A stretch of DNA of 34,546 nt from Azonexus sp. (GCA_030691385.1 JAUYEI010000092.1:1-34546), one strand, 5' to 3'; positions 25,544 to 33,844 are shown, counted from the stretch's first letter. Made by a program: numbers and translations. Notes: generated by a model not told the origin, from the letters alone.

Positions 25544-26190
25544 TGAGTCTCGATAAATTCACACCCGCATGGGTCAAGCGCATCGGGCTGGTCACCGTAT
25601 TTGGCCTGTTTGCTGCCGGTGTCGTTTTCTGGGGCGGCTTCAACTGGGCTCTCGAAGCGAGCAACAAGGAATCGTTCTGTATCTCCTGTCACGAGATGGA
25701 GGAAAACGTCTTCCGCGAGTATCAGGACACGGTGCATTACACGAACCGCACCGGGGTGCGTGCCACCTGCCCGGATTGTCACGTACCCAAGGAGTGGGGC
25801 CCAAAGATGGTCCGCAAGATCCAGGCCTCCAACGAAGTGCTGCATCATGTCCTCGGTACTATCGACACGCCCGAGAAATTCAACGCCAAGCGCGCCCAAC
25901 TCGCCCAGAACGAGTGGAGGCGCATGAAGGCGAACGACTCGCAGGAGTGCCGCAACTGCCATCGCTACGACTACATGGATTACACCGAGCAGGGCAACCG
26001 CGCCGCAAAGCAGCATCCGCAAGCCTTCATCGAGGGCAAGACCTGTATCGACTGCCACAAGGGCATTGCTCACCAGTTGCCGGCAATCGACCAGCACATT
26101 GGCAAGCAGAACGACGGTGCAGTGGCTATCTCGCACGGCGAAAAACCGGTCGAGCCAGCCAAGCAAGAAGAGAAGCCGGCGGCCAAGTAA
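25540..26190 (+). CDS. napC: NapC/NirT-type tetraheme quinol dehydrogenase
   Basis: A 216-aa membrane-anchored tetraheme cytochrome c. One N-terminal transmembrane helix (about residues 15-37) is followed by four CXXCH sites (C47ISCH, C77PDCH, CRNCH, CIDCH) and a Lys/Glu/Pro-rich tail ([16 protein letters not shown]). It oxidises membrane quinol and feeds electrons to NapB/NapA. The start may be ATG 25540 or the adjacent ATG 25543. It is the last gene of the napDABC operon, and no napE, F, G or H is present here. A strong terminator follows. Confidence 0.96.
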   Translation: MMSLDKFTPAWVKRIGLVTVFGLFAAGVVFWGGFNWALEASNKESFCISCHEMEENVFREYQDTVHYTNRTGVRATCPDCHVPKEWGPKMVRKIQASNEVLHHVLGTIDTPEKFNAKRAQLAQNEWRRMKANDSQECRNCHRYDYMDYTEQGNRAAKQHPQAFIEGKTCIDCHKGIAHQLPAIDQHIGKQNDGAVAISHGEKPVEPAKQEEKPAAK

Positions 26191-26212
26191 TCCCGTTGCC
26201 GATGGCATCAAG

Positions 26213-26245
26213 ACAAACCCGGCTACATGCCGGGTTTGTTGTTTT
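26213..26245 (+). terminator. Rho-independent terminator of napDABC
   Basis: ACAAACCCGGC (26213-26223), loop TACAT, GCCGGGTTTGT (26229-26239), then TGTTTT. An 11-bp stem placed 23 bases after the napC stop. Confidence 0.85.
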
Positions 26246-26483
26246 GGCTAAATGGGTTGCCAGACGCATGAGCCTTGATGGCAGAACTTGGGGTCAGTTT
26301 CCTCCCGGCTTCATCAAGTAGAGTGAGGCCTTCGGTTCCTTTTTTATTCCTGTATGAACACGAATACTCGTTGAGACTGCAATCAAACTGCTAACTTGAC
26401 TGTAATCACTTTTTACATCAGTCGACTATCGAGCGTTGAAAACCCCGTAGTAATGCGGGTTTCGAGAGACGAGATTGAATTAT
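26246..26483. other. Noncoding spacer after nap operon
   Basis: No convincing gene. The stretch around 26321-26346 (GGCCTTCGG followed by six T residues) is a weak second hairpin. A TTGACT at about 26396 looks like a -35 element, but no matching -10 is clear. The rest is featureless up to the repeat element at 26484. Confidence 0.5.
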
Positions 26484-26718
26484 CCTTGAAACCTCAGTTG
26501 GACGTGGCAGATGGTGCGCCGGGGCGGGATGGCCGGCGCGCAGCGACGCCGCAGCAGGCTCATGCCTGCAAGGAGGCGCGACAAAGCCGGGCGCCCGACC
26601 AGGCGTGGCAGCGGCCACGTCGCGCTGTCAGCCAAGGGGTGAATCGCCTCGAAGGCGCAAAGGCCTGTATTCAGGCGGCTGGCCAAGGCTGGATAAGCGG
26701 TCAACTGAGGTTTCAGGG
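26484..26718. repeat. Complete MITE-like element with terminal inverted repeats
   Basis: The 235-bp unit is bounded by CCTTGAAACCTCAGTTG (26484-26500) and CAACTGAGGTTTCAGGG (26702-26718), a 17-bp inverted pair with one mismatch. The last 153 bases match 1-153 of the window. The interior is GC-rich with small inverted repeats such as GCCTCGAAGGC and shows no credible ORF. No obvious target-site duplication is visible. It directly precedes the radical SAM gene and ends 15 bases before its ATG, so it may supply that gene's leader. Confidence 0.8.
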
Positions 26719-26733
26719 ATTATACAATGTGCC

Positions 26734-27570
26734 ATGCTTACCACAGACGATCACCGCCGCGACAGTGCCGGCCTGCGCTATGTTTATCCCGTCATCTCGC
26801 GCCGGGCCGGCGGCGTGTCGATCGGCATCAACCTCAATCCCAACAATGCCTGCAACTGGGCATGCGTCTATTGCCAGGTCGACAACCTGACCCGTGGTGG
26901 ACCGCCGCCGATTGATCTGGATTGCCTGGAGCGGGAACTGGCCGGCTTTCTCGACGACGCGCTGAACGGTGACTTCATGCAGCGGCAGGTGCCGCCCGAG
27001 GCGCAGCGGCTCATGGACGTGGCTTTTTCCGGCAACGGCGAACCGACCAGTGCCGCCGAGTTTGCCGACGCGGTCGGTGTGGTCGGGAAGGTGCTCGAAC
27101 GCTTTGATCAAAAAGGCAAGCTGGTCGTGCGCCTGATCACCAACGGCAGCCTCATGCATCGCACCGAAGTGCAGTCGGGGATTCATCATCTGGCGGAAGT
27201 GGGCGGTGAAGTCTGGTTCAAGATGGATCGCGCCACCGCCGACGAAGTCGCCGAAATTAACGGCATTCCGTGGAAAATGTTAAAAACGTCAAAAAATCTC
27301 GAAATTTGCGCCGGGCTGGCGCCGACCTGGGTGCAAACCTGCTGGTTTGCGCTGGATGGCCTTGCGCCCTCGGCGGCATCGCGAGCGGCCTATTGCCAAC
27401 TGCTTCGCCCACTCGCCGGAAAGCTGGCTGGCATACACCTTTATGGTCTGGCGAGACCATCGCTACAACCCGCCGCGCCACGCCTCAGTGCCTTGCCAGC
27501 ACGGGCGTTGCTCGATTTTGCCGGGCAGGTAGAAAAGGAAACGGGCATCCGGGTCGTTGTTTCCCCGTGA
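26734..27570 (+). CDS. Radical SAM protein
   Basis: A 278-aa radical SAM enzyme with the cluster motif C40-NWA-C44-VY-C47 and downstream conserved AFSGNGEPTSAAEF (SAM-binding GNGEPT) and LVVRLITNGSL. The layout resembles the COG0731-like stand-alone radical SAM group, but the substrate is not known. The start at 26734 is taken because the protein-like sequence begins there. The frame open to 26605 runs inside the repeat element. A TATACA lies 10-20 bases before the ATG, close enough to suggest a leaderless or very short leader transcript starting at the repeat edge. No SD is visible. Confidence 0.88.
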   Translation: MLTTDDHRRDSAGLRYVYPVISRRAGGVSIGINLNPNNACNWACVYCQVDNLTRGGPPPIDLDCLERELAGFLDDALNGDFMQRQVPPEAQRLMDVAFSGNGEPTSAAEFADAVGVVGKVLERFDQKGKLVVRLITNGSLMHRTEVQSGIHHLAEVGGEVWFKMDRATADEVAEINGIPWKMLKTSKNLEICAGLAPTWVQTCWFALDGLAPSAASRAAYCQLLRPLAGKLAGIHLYGLARPSLQPAAPRLSALPARALLDFAGQVEKETGIRVVVSP

Positions 27571-27590
27571 TGCCCGTTGTTGCGGTCGAC

Positions 27591-27604
27591 GCCCCTTTCG
27601 GGGC
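27591..27604. terminator. Hairpin between convergent radical SAM and XRE genes
   Basis: GCCCC (27591-27595) with GGGGC (27600-27604) around a 4-base loop, between two convergent genes. A longer pair, ACGGGCATC (27541-27549) and GATGCCCGT (27569-27577), flanks the radical SAM stop. No proper T-run follows in either direction, so terminator function is tentative. Confidence 0.35.
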
Positions 27605-27609
27605 AAAAA

Positions 27610-27918
27610 TCAGGCCGCTTTTTTTGCGTGGGCGCGAGCCGACTTCTTCAGGGACTTGAACAGTTCCGGTTCCTGAGCCTTGAGGTATTCGACCACTTCG
27701 ATGTCGTCACGCTTGATGTTCTTGATATCGACTTGTTCGACATGAACCAGACGGAGCAGTTCGCGCACCGGCTTCGGCATGTTGCGGCCGCTTTCGTAGC
27801 GGGAACCGCCACTCTGCGTCACGCCGAGGGTGGACCAGAACTGTTGCTGGTTGAGGCCAAGCTTACGACGAATTTCACGAGCGTCGATTTTCTCGATGGT
27901 TTTAACTGTAGACATCAT
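27610..27918 (-). CDS. XRE-family helix-turn-helix regulator
   Basis: A 102-aa protein with a Cro/CI-type HTH (about residues 15-65: REIRRKLGLNQQQFWSTLGVTQSGGSRYESGRNMPKPVRELLRL) and a lysine-rich tail (KSLKKSARAHAKKAA). The HTH pattern is of the NadS/HigA-like kind with SRYESGR in place of a typical recognition end. It begins with two ATGs, and GGAG lies upstream of 27918. The region in front (27919-28010) is AT-rich and holds two inverted repeats, candidate autoregulatory sites. No toxin partner gene is adjacent. The lysine/alanine tail is reminiscent of nucleoid-associated proteins. Confidence 0.85.
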   Translation of the reverse strand: MMSTVKTIEKIDAREIRRKLGLNQQQFWSTLGVTQSGGSRYESGRNMPKPVRELLRLVHVEQVDIKNIKRDDIEVVEYLKAQEPELFKSLKKSARAHAKKAA

Positions 27919-27948
27919 TCAATCTCCATACGCTAGTGTAATAAGCTT

Positions 27949-28007
27949 ACCTAAGCATCCTAGCGATATATGCCTTAGGTGATATAACCAAGTGTATAGA
28001 TGGTTAT
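27949..28007. promoter_or_regulatory. Paired palindromes upstream of the XRE regulator
   Basis: ACCTAAGCAT (27949-27958) faces ATGCCTTAGGT (27970-27980), with one extra base in the right arm. ATAACCA (27984-27990) faces TGGTTAT (28001-28007) perfectly. Both lie 30-90 bases before the ATG of the regulator and are plausible operators. Confidence 0.45.
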
Positions 28008-28188
28008 GACATTTCGCAAGTGCCAATGCCGATAAATTTGTCAAATACGCGTAAAAATTTGTATTGATTAATGCCCTTGCTATAGCGATTCGACCTTATG
28101 CGAAACGAGAAGTGCCATGAGTCTTTCCGAATCACGGAGGATGCTCTAAGATCAACTGATCAATTAAAACCGAGTGCGGGAGAGCGCA

Positions 28189-28635
28189 ATGCAGGTGCGG
28201 GAAATTCTTCGAGTCAAGGGCGCCACGCTGTACACGGCGGCGCCACAACAGTCTCTGGCTTTCGCCATCGACAGCATGGCCGACCTTGATGTCGGCTCGC
28301 TGGTCGTCATGGATGGCGGCAAGATGGTCGGCATGCTGACTTTTCGCGAAGTCCTCCTGGCGCTCAAGCGCCAGGAGGCGACTGCGAAGAGTCTGACGGT
28401 TGGCGACGTCATGGTGACCAACCCGGTGACCGCTTTTCCGGATATGGAAGCCAACGACCTGCGCCGATTGATGATCGACAAGCGTTCGCGCTATCTGCCG
28501 ATCGTCGAAGATGACACGCTGATGGGGGTGATCTCATTCCTCGATGTGGCCAAGGCGGTTCTCGAGGAACAGAGCTTCGAGAACAAGATGCTGAAGAGCT
28601 ACATCAAGAACTGGCCGACCGATCAGCAAGCCTGA
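28189..28635 (+). CDS. CBS domain-pair protein
   Basis: A 148-aa protein made almost entirely of two CBS domains: about residues 8-65 (PQQSLAFAIDSMADLDVGSLVVMDGGKMVGMLTFREV) and 75-130 (DVMVTNPVTAFPDMEANDLRRLMIDKRSRYLPIVEDDTLMGVISFLDV). Such Bateman modules bind adenine nucleotides and act as energy or redox sensors for partner proteins. No catalytic domain is fused. The start at 28189 is supported by GGGAGA. The in-frame GTG at 28174 is a less likely alternative. A hairpin with UUCG loop follows. Confidence 0.9.
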   Translation: MQVREILRVKGATLYTAAPQQSLAFAIDSMADLDVGSLVVMDGGKMVGMLTFREVLLALKRQEATAKSLTVGDVMVTNPVTAFPDMEANDLRRLMIDKRSRYLPIVEDDTLMGVISFLDVAKAVLEEQSFENKMLKSYIKNWPTDQQA

Positions 28636-28656
28636 GTTTTTGGTGGCGCAATAACA

Positions 28657-28686
28657 GAAAAGACAGCTTCGGCTGCCTTTTCTTCG
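28657..28686 (+). terminator. Terminator after the CBS gene
   Basis: GAAAAG-A-CAGC, loop TTCG, GCTG-C-CTTTTC (28657-28682) with one mismatch, followed by TTCG. The A-rich left arm means it can work in both directions, also serving the convergent small gene at 28694. Confidence 0.7.
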
Positions 28687-28693
28687 TTTGCGG

Positions 28694-28852
28694 CTAGCGA
28701 TTGTCCCAGCCGTAGCGCTTGGTTCTTTGCCAGCGGTTGTCAGGCTGCTGGCGCGGGTTTGGCGCCGGGGCTGCACTTCCCTTGCGCGCCGGTGGCTGGG
28801 TCGAGGGTTTTGCTGCAGTCGATGGTGTGGGAGAGGTCTTTTTGCTTGGCAT
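28694..28852 (-). CDS. Small basic proline/alanine-rich protein, 52 aa
   Basis: A 52-aa protein starting MPSKKTSPTPSTAAKP and ending QRTKRYGWDNR, strongly basic with many Pro, Ala and Lys residues. Supported by GAGGAG seven bases before the ATG at 28852, codon usage like the neighbours and a terminator on the far side. The C-terminal DNRWQRTKRYGWDNR looks like the conserved part. It is divergent from aroC, with 36 bases between the start codons. The function is unknown. A nucleic-acid-binding role would fit the charge. Confidence 0.6.
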   Translation of the reverse strand: MPSKKTSPTPSTAAKPSTQPPARKGSAAPAPNPRQQPDNRWQRTKRYGWDNR

Positions 28853-28888
28853 GGTAAACTCCTCGTTCCATATTAGAACGCAGCTTCC

Positions 28889-29989
28889 ATGTCCGGCAAT
28901 ACCTTTGGCACCTTGTTTACCGTTACCTCCTTTGGTGAGTCGCACGGCCCGGCGATTGGCTGCGTCGTTGATGGCTGTCCGCCCGGACTGGCCTTGTCCG
29001 AGGCTGATATCCAGGCCGAACTCGATCGTCGCAAGCCGGGGACGTCGCGCCACGTGACGCAGCGCCGCGAGCCGGATACCGTCGAGATTCTCTCCGGTGT
29101 TTTTGAGGGCAAGACCACCGGCGCGCCGATTGGCCTGCTCATTCGCAACCAGGACCAGCGCAGCAAGGATTACGGCAACATCGCCGATACCTTCCGTCCC
29201 GGCCACGCCGATTACACCTATACCCAGAAATATGGCTTTCGCGATTACCGTGGGGGCGGTCGTTCATCGGCGCGCGAAACGGCAGTCCGCGTCGCCGCCG
29301 GGGCGATCGCCCGCAAGTGGCTGAACGAACGTTACGGCGTCAGCATTCGTGGCTGGATGAGCGCCCTCGGCCCGATTGAGATTCCCTTCGTTTCGGCTGA
29401 TGATATCGACGGCAACGCCTTCTTCGCGCCCAATGCGGCCATCGTTCCCGAGTTGGAAGCCTACATGGATAGCCTGCGCAAGTCGCTCGATTCGGTCGGT
29501 GCCAAAATCACCGTGACGGCCACCGGCGTTCCCCCGGGCTGGGGCGAGCCGGTTTATGACAGACTCGACGCCGAAATTGCCTACGCCATGATGGGCATCA
29601 ACGCCGTCAAGGGCGTCGAAATCGGCGCCGGCTTTGATTCCGTGGCCCAGAAAGGCAGCGAGCACGGCGATGAAATGACGCCGCAGGGTTTCGCGACAAA
29701 CCATGCCGGTGGCGTACTGGGCGGCATTTCGACGGGGCAGGACATCATCGTCAACATGGCGATCAAGCCGACCTCGTCCATCGCCCAGCCGCGGCACTCG
29801 ATTGATCGTCACGGCAATGCCATCGAAGTGGCGACCGAGGGGCGGCACGATCCCTGTGTCGGTATCCGTGCCACGCCGATCGCCGAAGCCATGCTGGCCT
29901 TGGTCCTGATCGATCACGCCTTGCGCCACCGCGCCCAGTGCGGTGATGTGACCTGCGCCACGCCGCGCATACCGGGTGAAATCGCGTAA
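28889..29989 (+). CDS. aroC: Chorismate synthase
   Basis: A 366-aa enzyme of normal length for AroC. It converts 5-enolpyruvylshikimate-3-phosphate to chorismate, the last shikimate-pathway step, using reduced FMN. Signatures: [18 protein letters not shown] (about residue 15), [18 protein letters not shown] (about 115-132) and [17 protein letters not shown] near the C-terminus. The SD is weak. It is divergent from a small basic protein gene and about 50 bases upstream of the YdcH-like gene. Confidence 0.98.
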   Translation: MSGNTFGTLFTVTSFGESHGPAIGCVVDGCPPGLALSEADIQAELDRRKPGTSRHVTQRREPDTVEILSGVFEGKTTGAPIGLLIRNQDQRSKDYGNIADTFRPGHADYTYTQKYGFRDYRGGGRSSARETAVRVAAGAIARKWLNERYGVSIRGWMSALGPIEIPFVSADDIDGNAFFAPNAAIVPELEAYMDSLRKSLDSVGAKITVTATGVPPGWGEPVYDRLDAEIAYAMMGINAVKGVEIGAGFDSVAQKGSEHGDEMTPQGFATNHAGGVLGGISTGQDIIVNMAIKPTSSIAQPRHSIDRHGNAIEVATEGRHDPCVGIRATPIAEAMLALVLIDHALRHRAQCGDVTCATPRIPGEIA

Positions 29990-30042
29990 AATTTTCAATT
30001 TGTCGCTACGGCGGCTGATCATCGCAACAGGGAGAGAAAACC

Positions 30043-30309
30043 ATGCAAGTCGATCATCACGATCTGTACCAGGAGTTCCCGGAATTCAAGGACGGCATTG
30101 ATCTGCTCAAGACCAGCAATGCCTATTTTGCCCGCCAGTTCGCTTCCTACAACCGCCTGACCGGCAAGGTCGAGGATCTGGAAGAGCATGACATGCCGGT
30201 CGCTGACTTCACCATCGAAGGCATGAAGAAACAGCGCGTCAAGCTCAAGGATGAGATCTACCATCTGCTGCTCGCCTTCCGCGCCGGCCAGCAATCCGTC
30301 AAGGCTTGA
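30043..30309 (+). CDS. YdcH/DUF465 family protein
   Basis: An 88-aa helical protein. DUF465 features are visible: FPEFKDGIDLLKTSNAYFARQFASYNRLTGKVEDLEEHDMPVADFTIEGMKKQRVKLKDEIYHLL. It is predicted to be coiled-coil and cytoplasmic, and no biochemical role is established for the family. GGGAGAG lies nine bases before the ATG. It sits between aroC and an MFS transporter gene on the same strand. Confidence 0.85.
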   Translation: MQVDHHDLYQEFPEFKDGIDLLKTSNAYFARQFASYNRLTGKVEDLEEHDMPVADFTIEGMKKQRVKLKDEIYHLLLAFRAGQQSVKA

Positions 30310-30330
30310 TCGAAGCCTGTGCCCGATCCT

Positions 30331-30354
30331 GCATCCGGTAAAATTGCCGGATGC
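30331..30354 (+). promoter_or_regulatory. Hairpin overlapping the MFS start codon
   Basis: GCATCCGG (30331-30338) pairs with CCGGATGC (30347-30354), 8 bp with an 8-base loop. The right arm contains the ATG at 30351, and no SD is visible. It could mask initiation or end the upstream transcript. Confidence 0.4.
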
Positions 30355-31538
30355 ATGCATTGCCTTACTGGCGCCTCTCGGGCTACTACTTTTTCTATTT
30401 CGCCTTCATTGGCGCCTTTTCGCCCTATTTCGGGCTCTATCTCCAATCCCTGAATTTTTCCGCCTGGGACATCGGCCTGCTGATGTCGCAGATGCAGTTG
30501 ATGCGCCTATTCGGCCCCAATCTGTGGGGCTGGCTGGCTGACCGTTTCGGTCGGCGCATGGCGATCATTCGTCTGGCCGCCGGGATCGGCCTGGCCGGAT
30601 TCACCGCCTTTTTCTGGCTCGACAAACTGCCCGGCATGCTGCTGGCGATGGCCGTGCTCGCCTTTTTCTGGAGTGCAGCGTTGCCGCTGGTCGAGACGCT
30701 GACTTTCGACCATCTGCGCGAGGAGCGCGGCCGCTACAGCCGCATTCGGCTGTGGGGGTCGATCGGTTTCATCGTCGCCGTCATGGGGACCGGCGCGCTG
30801 CTCGACATGGCGCCGCCGGTCGGCGTGCTCTGGGTGTGCTGGGCGATTCTGGCGGGAATTCTGCTCTATGCGCTGACCTTGCCGGAAGCGCCGCCGATTC
30901 CGCATGAGCGCGACGGCCAGCCGATCGGCGAAATCCTGCGCCAGCCGAAAGTCATTGCGCTGATGACGGCCTGTTTCGCGATGTCGGCGGCGCATGGCGC
31001 GTTCTACGTTTTCTATTCGATTCACCTCGACGCCCACGGCTACTCGAAGACCGAGGTCGGCTTGCTCTGGTCGCTCGGCGTGGTGGCGGAAATCGTCGTT
31101 TTCATGTTCATGGCGCGGCTGTCGCGGCAGTTCTCGTTGCGCGCCATCCTGCTCGCCAGTTTTGGCGCGGCGGTTGTCCGGTTTCTGCTCATGGGATGGG
31201 GCGTCGAATCCGCCGCCATCATGATTTTGGTTCAAGTGCTGCATGGCCTGACTTTCGGCGCCTATCACGCCGCCTCCATTGCCGCGGTCAACCAGTGGTT
31301 TCCCGGTCGGGCGCAGGGGCGGGGGCAGGCACTTTATTCCAGCCTGTCGTTCGGCGCCGGCGGCCTGCTCGGCGCGCTGATCAGCGGCCGGACCTGGGAG
31401 TCGCTGGGCTCCGGCTGGACCTTTACCCTCGGTTCGTTGTTCGCGCTGGTCGGCTTCGCGCTGGTCTGGGGCTGGGTCGGCGCCAATGCTACGGTCAACC
31501 GGGAAAACGGGCCAAAAATCAAAAATCCTGTGCAATAA
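30351..31538 (+). CDS. MFS transporter, HcaT/YcaD-like
   Basis: A 395-aa inner-membrane protein with about twelve helices. The first loop carries the MFS motif GWLADRFGRRMAI (about residues 60-72). The start WRLSGYYFFYFAFIGAFSPYFGLYLQ matches the MFS_1_like group that includes the phenylpropionate permease HcaT. The transported compound is unknown. The C-terminal tail ATVNRENGPKIKNPVQ is encoded by a copy of the 36-bp repeat (31489-31523), which appears to have replaced or extended the natural end. Its stop lies 30 bases before the leuC ATG. Confidence 0.87.
   Translation: MHALPYWRLSGYYFFYFAFIGAFSPYFGLYLQSLNFSAWDIGLLMSQMQLMRLFGPNLWGWLADRFGRRMAIIRLAAGIGLAGFTAFFWLDKLPGMLLAMAVLAFFWSAALPLVETLTFDHLREERGRYSRIRLWGSIGFIVAVMGTGALLDMAPPVGVLWVCWAILAGILLYALTLPEAPPIPHERDGQPIGEILRQPKVIALMTACFAMSAAHGAFYVFYSIHLDAHGYSKTEVGLLWSLGVVAEIVVFMFMARLSRQFSLRAILLASFGAAVVRFLLMGWGVESAAIMILVQVLHGLTFGAYHAASIAAVNQWFPGRAQGRGQALYSSLSFGAGGLLGALISGRTWESLGSGWTFTLGSLFALVGFALVWGWVGANATVNRENGPKIKNPVQ
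31489..31523 (+). repeat. 36-bp dispersed repeat, copy 6 (3' end of MFS gene)
   Basis: Reads CTACGGTCAACCGGGAAAAC and continues GGGCCAAAAATCAAA. It encodes TVNRENGPKIK at the end of the MFS protein and is the only copy in the sense strand of a gene it interrupts. Confidence 0.8.
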
Positions 31539-31568
31539 TTGAATGCTTTACGGCCCACATTACGCACC

Positions 31569-32975
31569 ATGTCGAAGACCCTTTACGACAAGCTTTGGGA
31601 GAACCACGTCGTCCATCAGGAAGCAGATGGCACGGCCCTTCTCTATATCGATCGTCACCTCGTCCACGAAGTCACCAGCCCGCAGGCGTTCGAAGGCCTC
31701 AAGCTGGCCGGCCGCAAGCCGTGGCGCATTTCGTCCATCGTCGCGACGGCCGACCACAATACGCCGACCGATCACTGGGACGAAGGCATCAAGGACCCGG
31801 TTTCCCGGCAGCAAGTCGAGACGCTCGATGCCAACATCCGCGAAGTTGGTGCGCTGGCCTACTTCCCGTTCAAGGATGCGCGGCAGGGCATCGTGCACGT
31901 CGTCGGTCCGGAAAACGGGGCCACGCTGCCCGGCATGACGGTCGTTTGCGGTGACTCGCACACCTCGACGCACGGCGCCTTTGCCTGTCTGGCACACGGC
32001 ATCGGCACCTCGGAAGTCGAGCACGTGCTGGCCACCCAGTGCCTGCTGCAAAAGAAGTCGAAGACCATGCTGATCGCCGTCGACGGCAATCTCGGCAAGG
32101 GCGTCACCGCCAAGGATGTGGCGCTGGCCATCATCGGCACCATCGGCACGGCCGGCGGCAACGGCTACGCCATCGAATTCGGCGGCAGCGCCATCCGCGG
32201 CCTGAGCATGGAAGGTCGCATGACCCTGTGCAACATGGCGATCGAAGGTGGTGCGCGCATGGGCTTTGTCGCGGTCGACGACAAAACCGTCGATTATTTG
32301 AAAGATCGTCCGTTCTCGCCGAAGGGTGACATCTGGGAGAGGGCGGTTGCCTACTGGCGCACGCTGCATTCCGATGCCGGCGCCCAGTTCGATCGCGTCG
32401 TCACGCTCAAGGCCGAAGACATTCGTCCGCAAGTGACCTGGGGTACCTCGCCGGAAATGGTTGTCGCCATCGATGCCGTCGTTCCCGATCCGGCCAAGCA
32501 GACCGACCCGGTCAAGCGCGAAGGCATGGAACGCGCCCTGCTATACATGGGTCTTAATCCCAATACGCCGATCCAGAATATCGCCATCGACAAGGTGTTC
32601 ATCGGCTCCTGTACCAACTCGCGCATTGAAGACCTGCGCGAGGCGGCATCCGTGCTCAAGGGCCGCCATGTCGCTGCAACCGTCAAACTGGCGCTGGCTG
32701 TGCCGGGTTCCGGCCTGGTCAAGCGTCAGGCCGAAGCGGAAGGGCTGGACAAGGTGTTCATCGAGGCTGGTTTCGAGTGGCGTGAACCGGGTTGTTCGAT
32801 GTGTCTGGCCATGAATGCCGACCGTCTGGAGCCGGGTGAGCGTTGTGCTTCGACCTCCAACCGCAATTTCGAAGGCCGTCAGGGTCCGGGCGGGCGCACC
32901 CATCTGGTCAGCCCGGCCATGGCCGCTGCTGCAGCGATTGCCGGTCGTTTTGCCGATGTGCGAGACGTTCTGTAA
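31569..32975 (+). CDS. leuC: 3-isopropylmalate dehydratase large subunit
   Basis: A 468-aa aconitase-family enzyme, normal length for LeuC. The [4Fe-4S] ligands are visible in [13 protein letters not shown] and [24 protein letters not shown] is the substrate-binding signature. With LeuD it isomerises 2-isopropylmalate to 3-isopropylmalate in leucine synthesis. The start at 31569 matches the family N-terminus ([15 protein letters not shown]). The upstream open frame to 31539 is not needed. First of the leuC, lipoprotein, leuD, leuB group. leuA is not in the window. Confidence 0.98.
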   Translation: MSKTLYDKLWENHVVHQEADGTALLYIDRHLVHEVTSPQAFEGLKLAGRKPWRISSIVATADHNTPTDHWDEGIKDPVSRQQVETLDANIREVGALAYFPFKDARQGIVHVVGPENGATLPGMTVVCGDSHTSTHGAFACLAHGIGTSEVEHVLATQCLLQKKSKTMLIAVDGNLGKGVTAKDVALAIIGTIGTAGGNGYAIEFGGSAIRGLSMEGRMTLCNMAIEGGARMGFVAVDDKTVDYLKDRPFSPKGDIWERAVAYWRTLHSDAGAQFDRVVTLKAEDIRPQVTWGTSPEMVVAIDAVVPDPAKQTDPVKREGMERALLYMGLNPNTPIQNIAIDKVFIGSCTNSRIEDLREAASVLKGRHVAATVKLALAVPGSGLVKRQAEAEGLDKVFIEAGFEWREPGCSMCLAMNADRLEPGERCASTSNRNFEGRQGPGGRTHLVSPAMAAAAAIAGRFADVRDVL

Positions 32976-32990
32976 GAAGGAGCGACGATC

Positions 32991-33206
32991 ATGAAGAAGT
33001 GGCTTGTCTTGTTTGCTATGGTCTGCCTGGCCGGCTGCAATACTGCCCAGGGCATCAAGAAGGACGTCGCCATTGGAGCCGAAAAGACCGGTGAGGCGTT
33101 GCAGAAGGGCGGCGAAGCCGTCGAGCATGCCCTGCAGAAGAGTGGAGAAGCGGTTGGCAGTGCCCTCAAAAAGGGCGGCGACGCCGTGCAGAAAGTGGTG
33201 GAGTAA
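32991..33206 (+). CDS. Entericidin-like small lipoprotein
   Basis: A 71-aa predicted lipoprotein with signal peptide [16 protein letters not shown] and a lipobox LAGC (cysteine 16). The mature part is a set of 11-residue amphipathic repeats ([37 protein letters not shown]...). It resembles entericidin A/B-type proteins in length and style. GGAG lies eight bases before the ATG. It is embedded between leuC and leuD, and its TAA overlaps the leuD ATG (TAATG), so it is translated with the leucine enzymes. The function is unknown. Confidence 0.85.
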   Translation: MKKWLVLFAMVCLAGCNTAQGIKKDVAIGAEKTGEALQKGGEAVEHALQKSGEAVGSALKKGGDAVQKVVE

Positions 33207-33844
33207 TGGATAAATTCGTTCGTCTGGAAGGTTTGGTGGCGCCTATCGACCGCAACAATGTCGATACCGATGCGATCATCCCGAAGCAGTTTCTCAAGTC
33301 CATCAAGCGTTCCGGCTTCGGGCCGAATGCCTTTGATGAATGGCGTTACATGGATGTCGGCGAGCCGGGCCAGGATGCCTCGGGGCGACCGAAGAACCCG
33401 AATTTCGTGCTCAATCAGCCACGCTATCAAGGCGCCGAAGTGCTGCTGACCCGTGCCAACTTCGGCTGCGGCAGCTCGCGTGAACATGCGCCCTGGGCGC
33501 TGCTTGATTTTGGCTTCAAGGCCATCATTGCCGAGTCGTTTGCCGACATCTTCTTCAACAACTGCTACAAAAATGGCATCGTGCCTATCGTGCTGCCAGC
33601 GAATGAAGTCAATGCGCTGTTCCAGCAGGTCGAAGCCACGCCGGGTTACAAACTGGTCGTCGACCTGCAGGCGCAGGCCGTGATTCGCCCCGATGGCTAT
33701 GGCATCCCGTTCCAGATCGACGCTTTTCGCAAGGAATGCCTGATCAACGGCTGGGACGACATTGGCCTGACCCTGCGTCATGCCGAGAAAATCCGCGAAT
33801 TTGAAGAGAAACGTCGTATCAACCAGCCCTGGCTGTTTAGTTAG
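33206..33844 (+). CDS. leuD: 3-isopropylmalate dehydratase small subunit
   Basis: A 212-aa LeuD with [12 protein letters not shown] and [20 protein letters not shown], the small-subunit signature. It joins LeuC to form isopropylmalate isomerase in the cytoplasm. The ATG shares its A with the stop codon of the lipoprotein gene, indicating coupling. Confidence 0.97.
   Translation: MDKFVRLEGLVAPIDRNNVDTDAIIPKQFLKSIKRSGFGPNAFDEWRYMDVGEPGQDASGRPKNPNFVLNQPRYQGAEVLLTRANFGCGSSREHAPWALLDFGFKAIIAESFADIFFNNCYKNGIVPIVLPANEVNALFQQVEATPGYKLVVDLQAQAVIRPDGYGIPFQIDAFRKECLINGWDDIGLTLRHAEKIREFEEKRRINQPWLFS

Noticed and set aside
26484-26718. Integron attC site or IS fragment as explanation of the 235-bp element
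   Set aside because: No attC core pattern, no integrase and no transposase-like reading frame were seen.
31281-31300. Further GGTCAACC matches at 17275 and 31287
   Set aside because: Only 8-9 bases are shared, with no similarity in the A-rich half of the repeat.
30507-31535. A 342-codon frame antisense to the MFS gene
   Set aside because: Composition rich in Gln, Arg and Glu with no motif; a shadow of the transporter codons.
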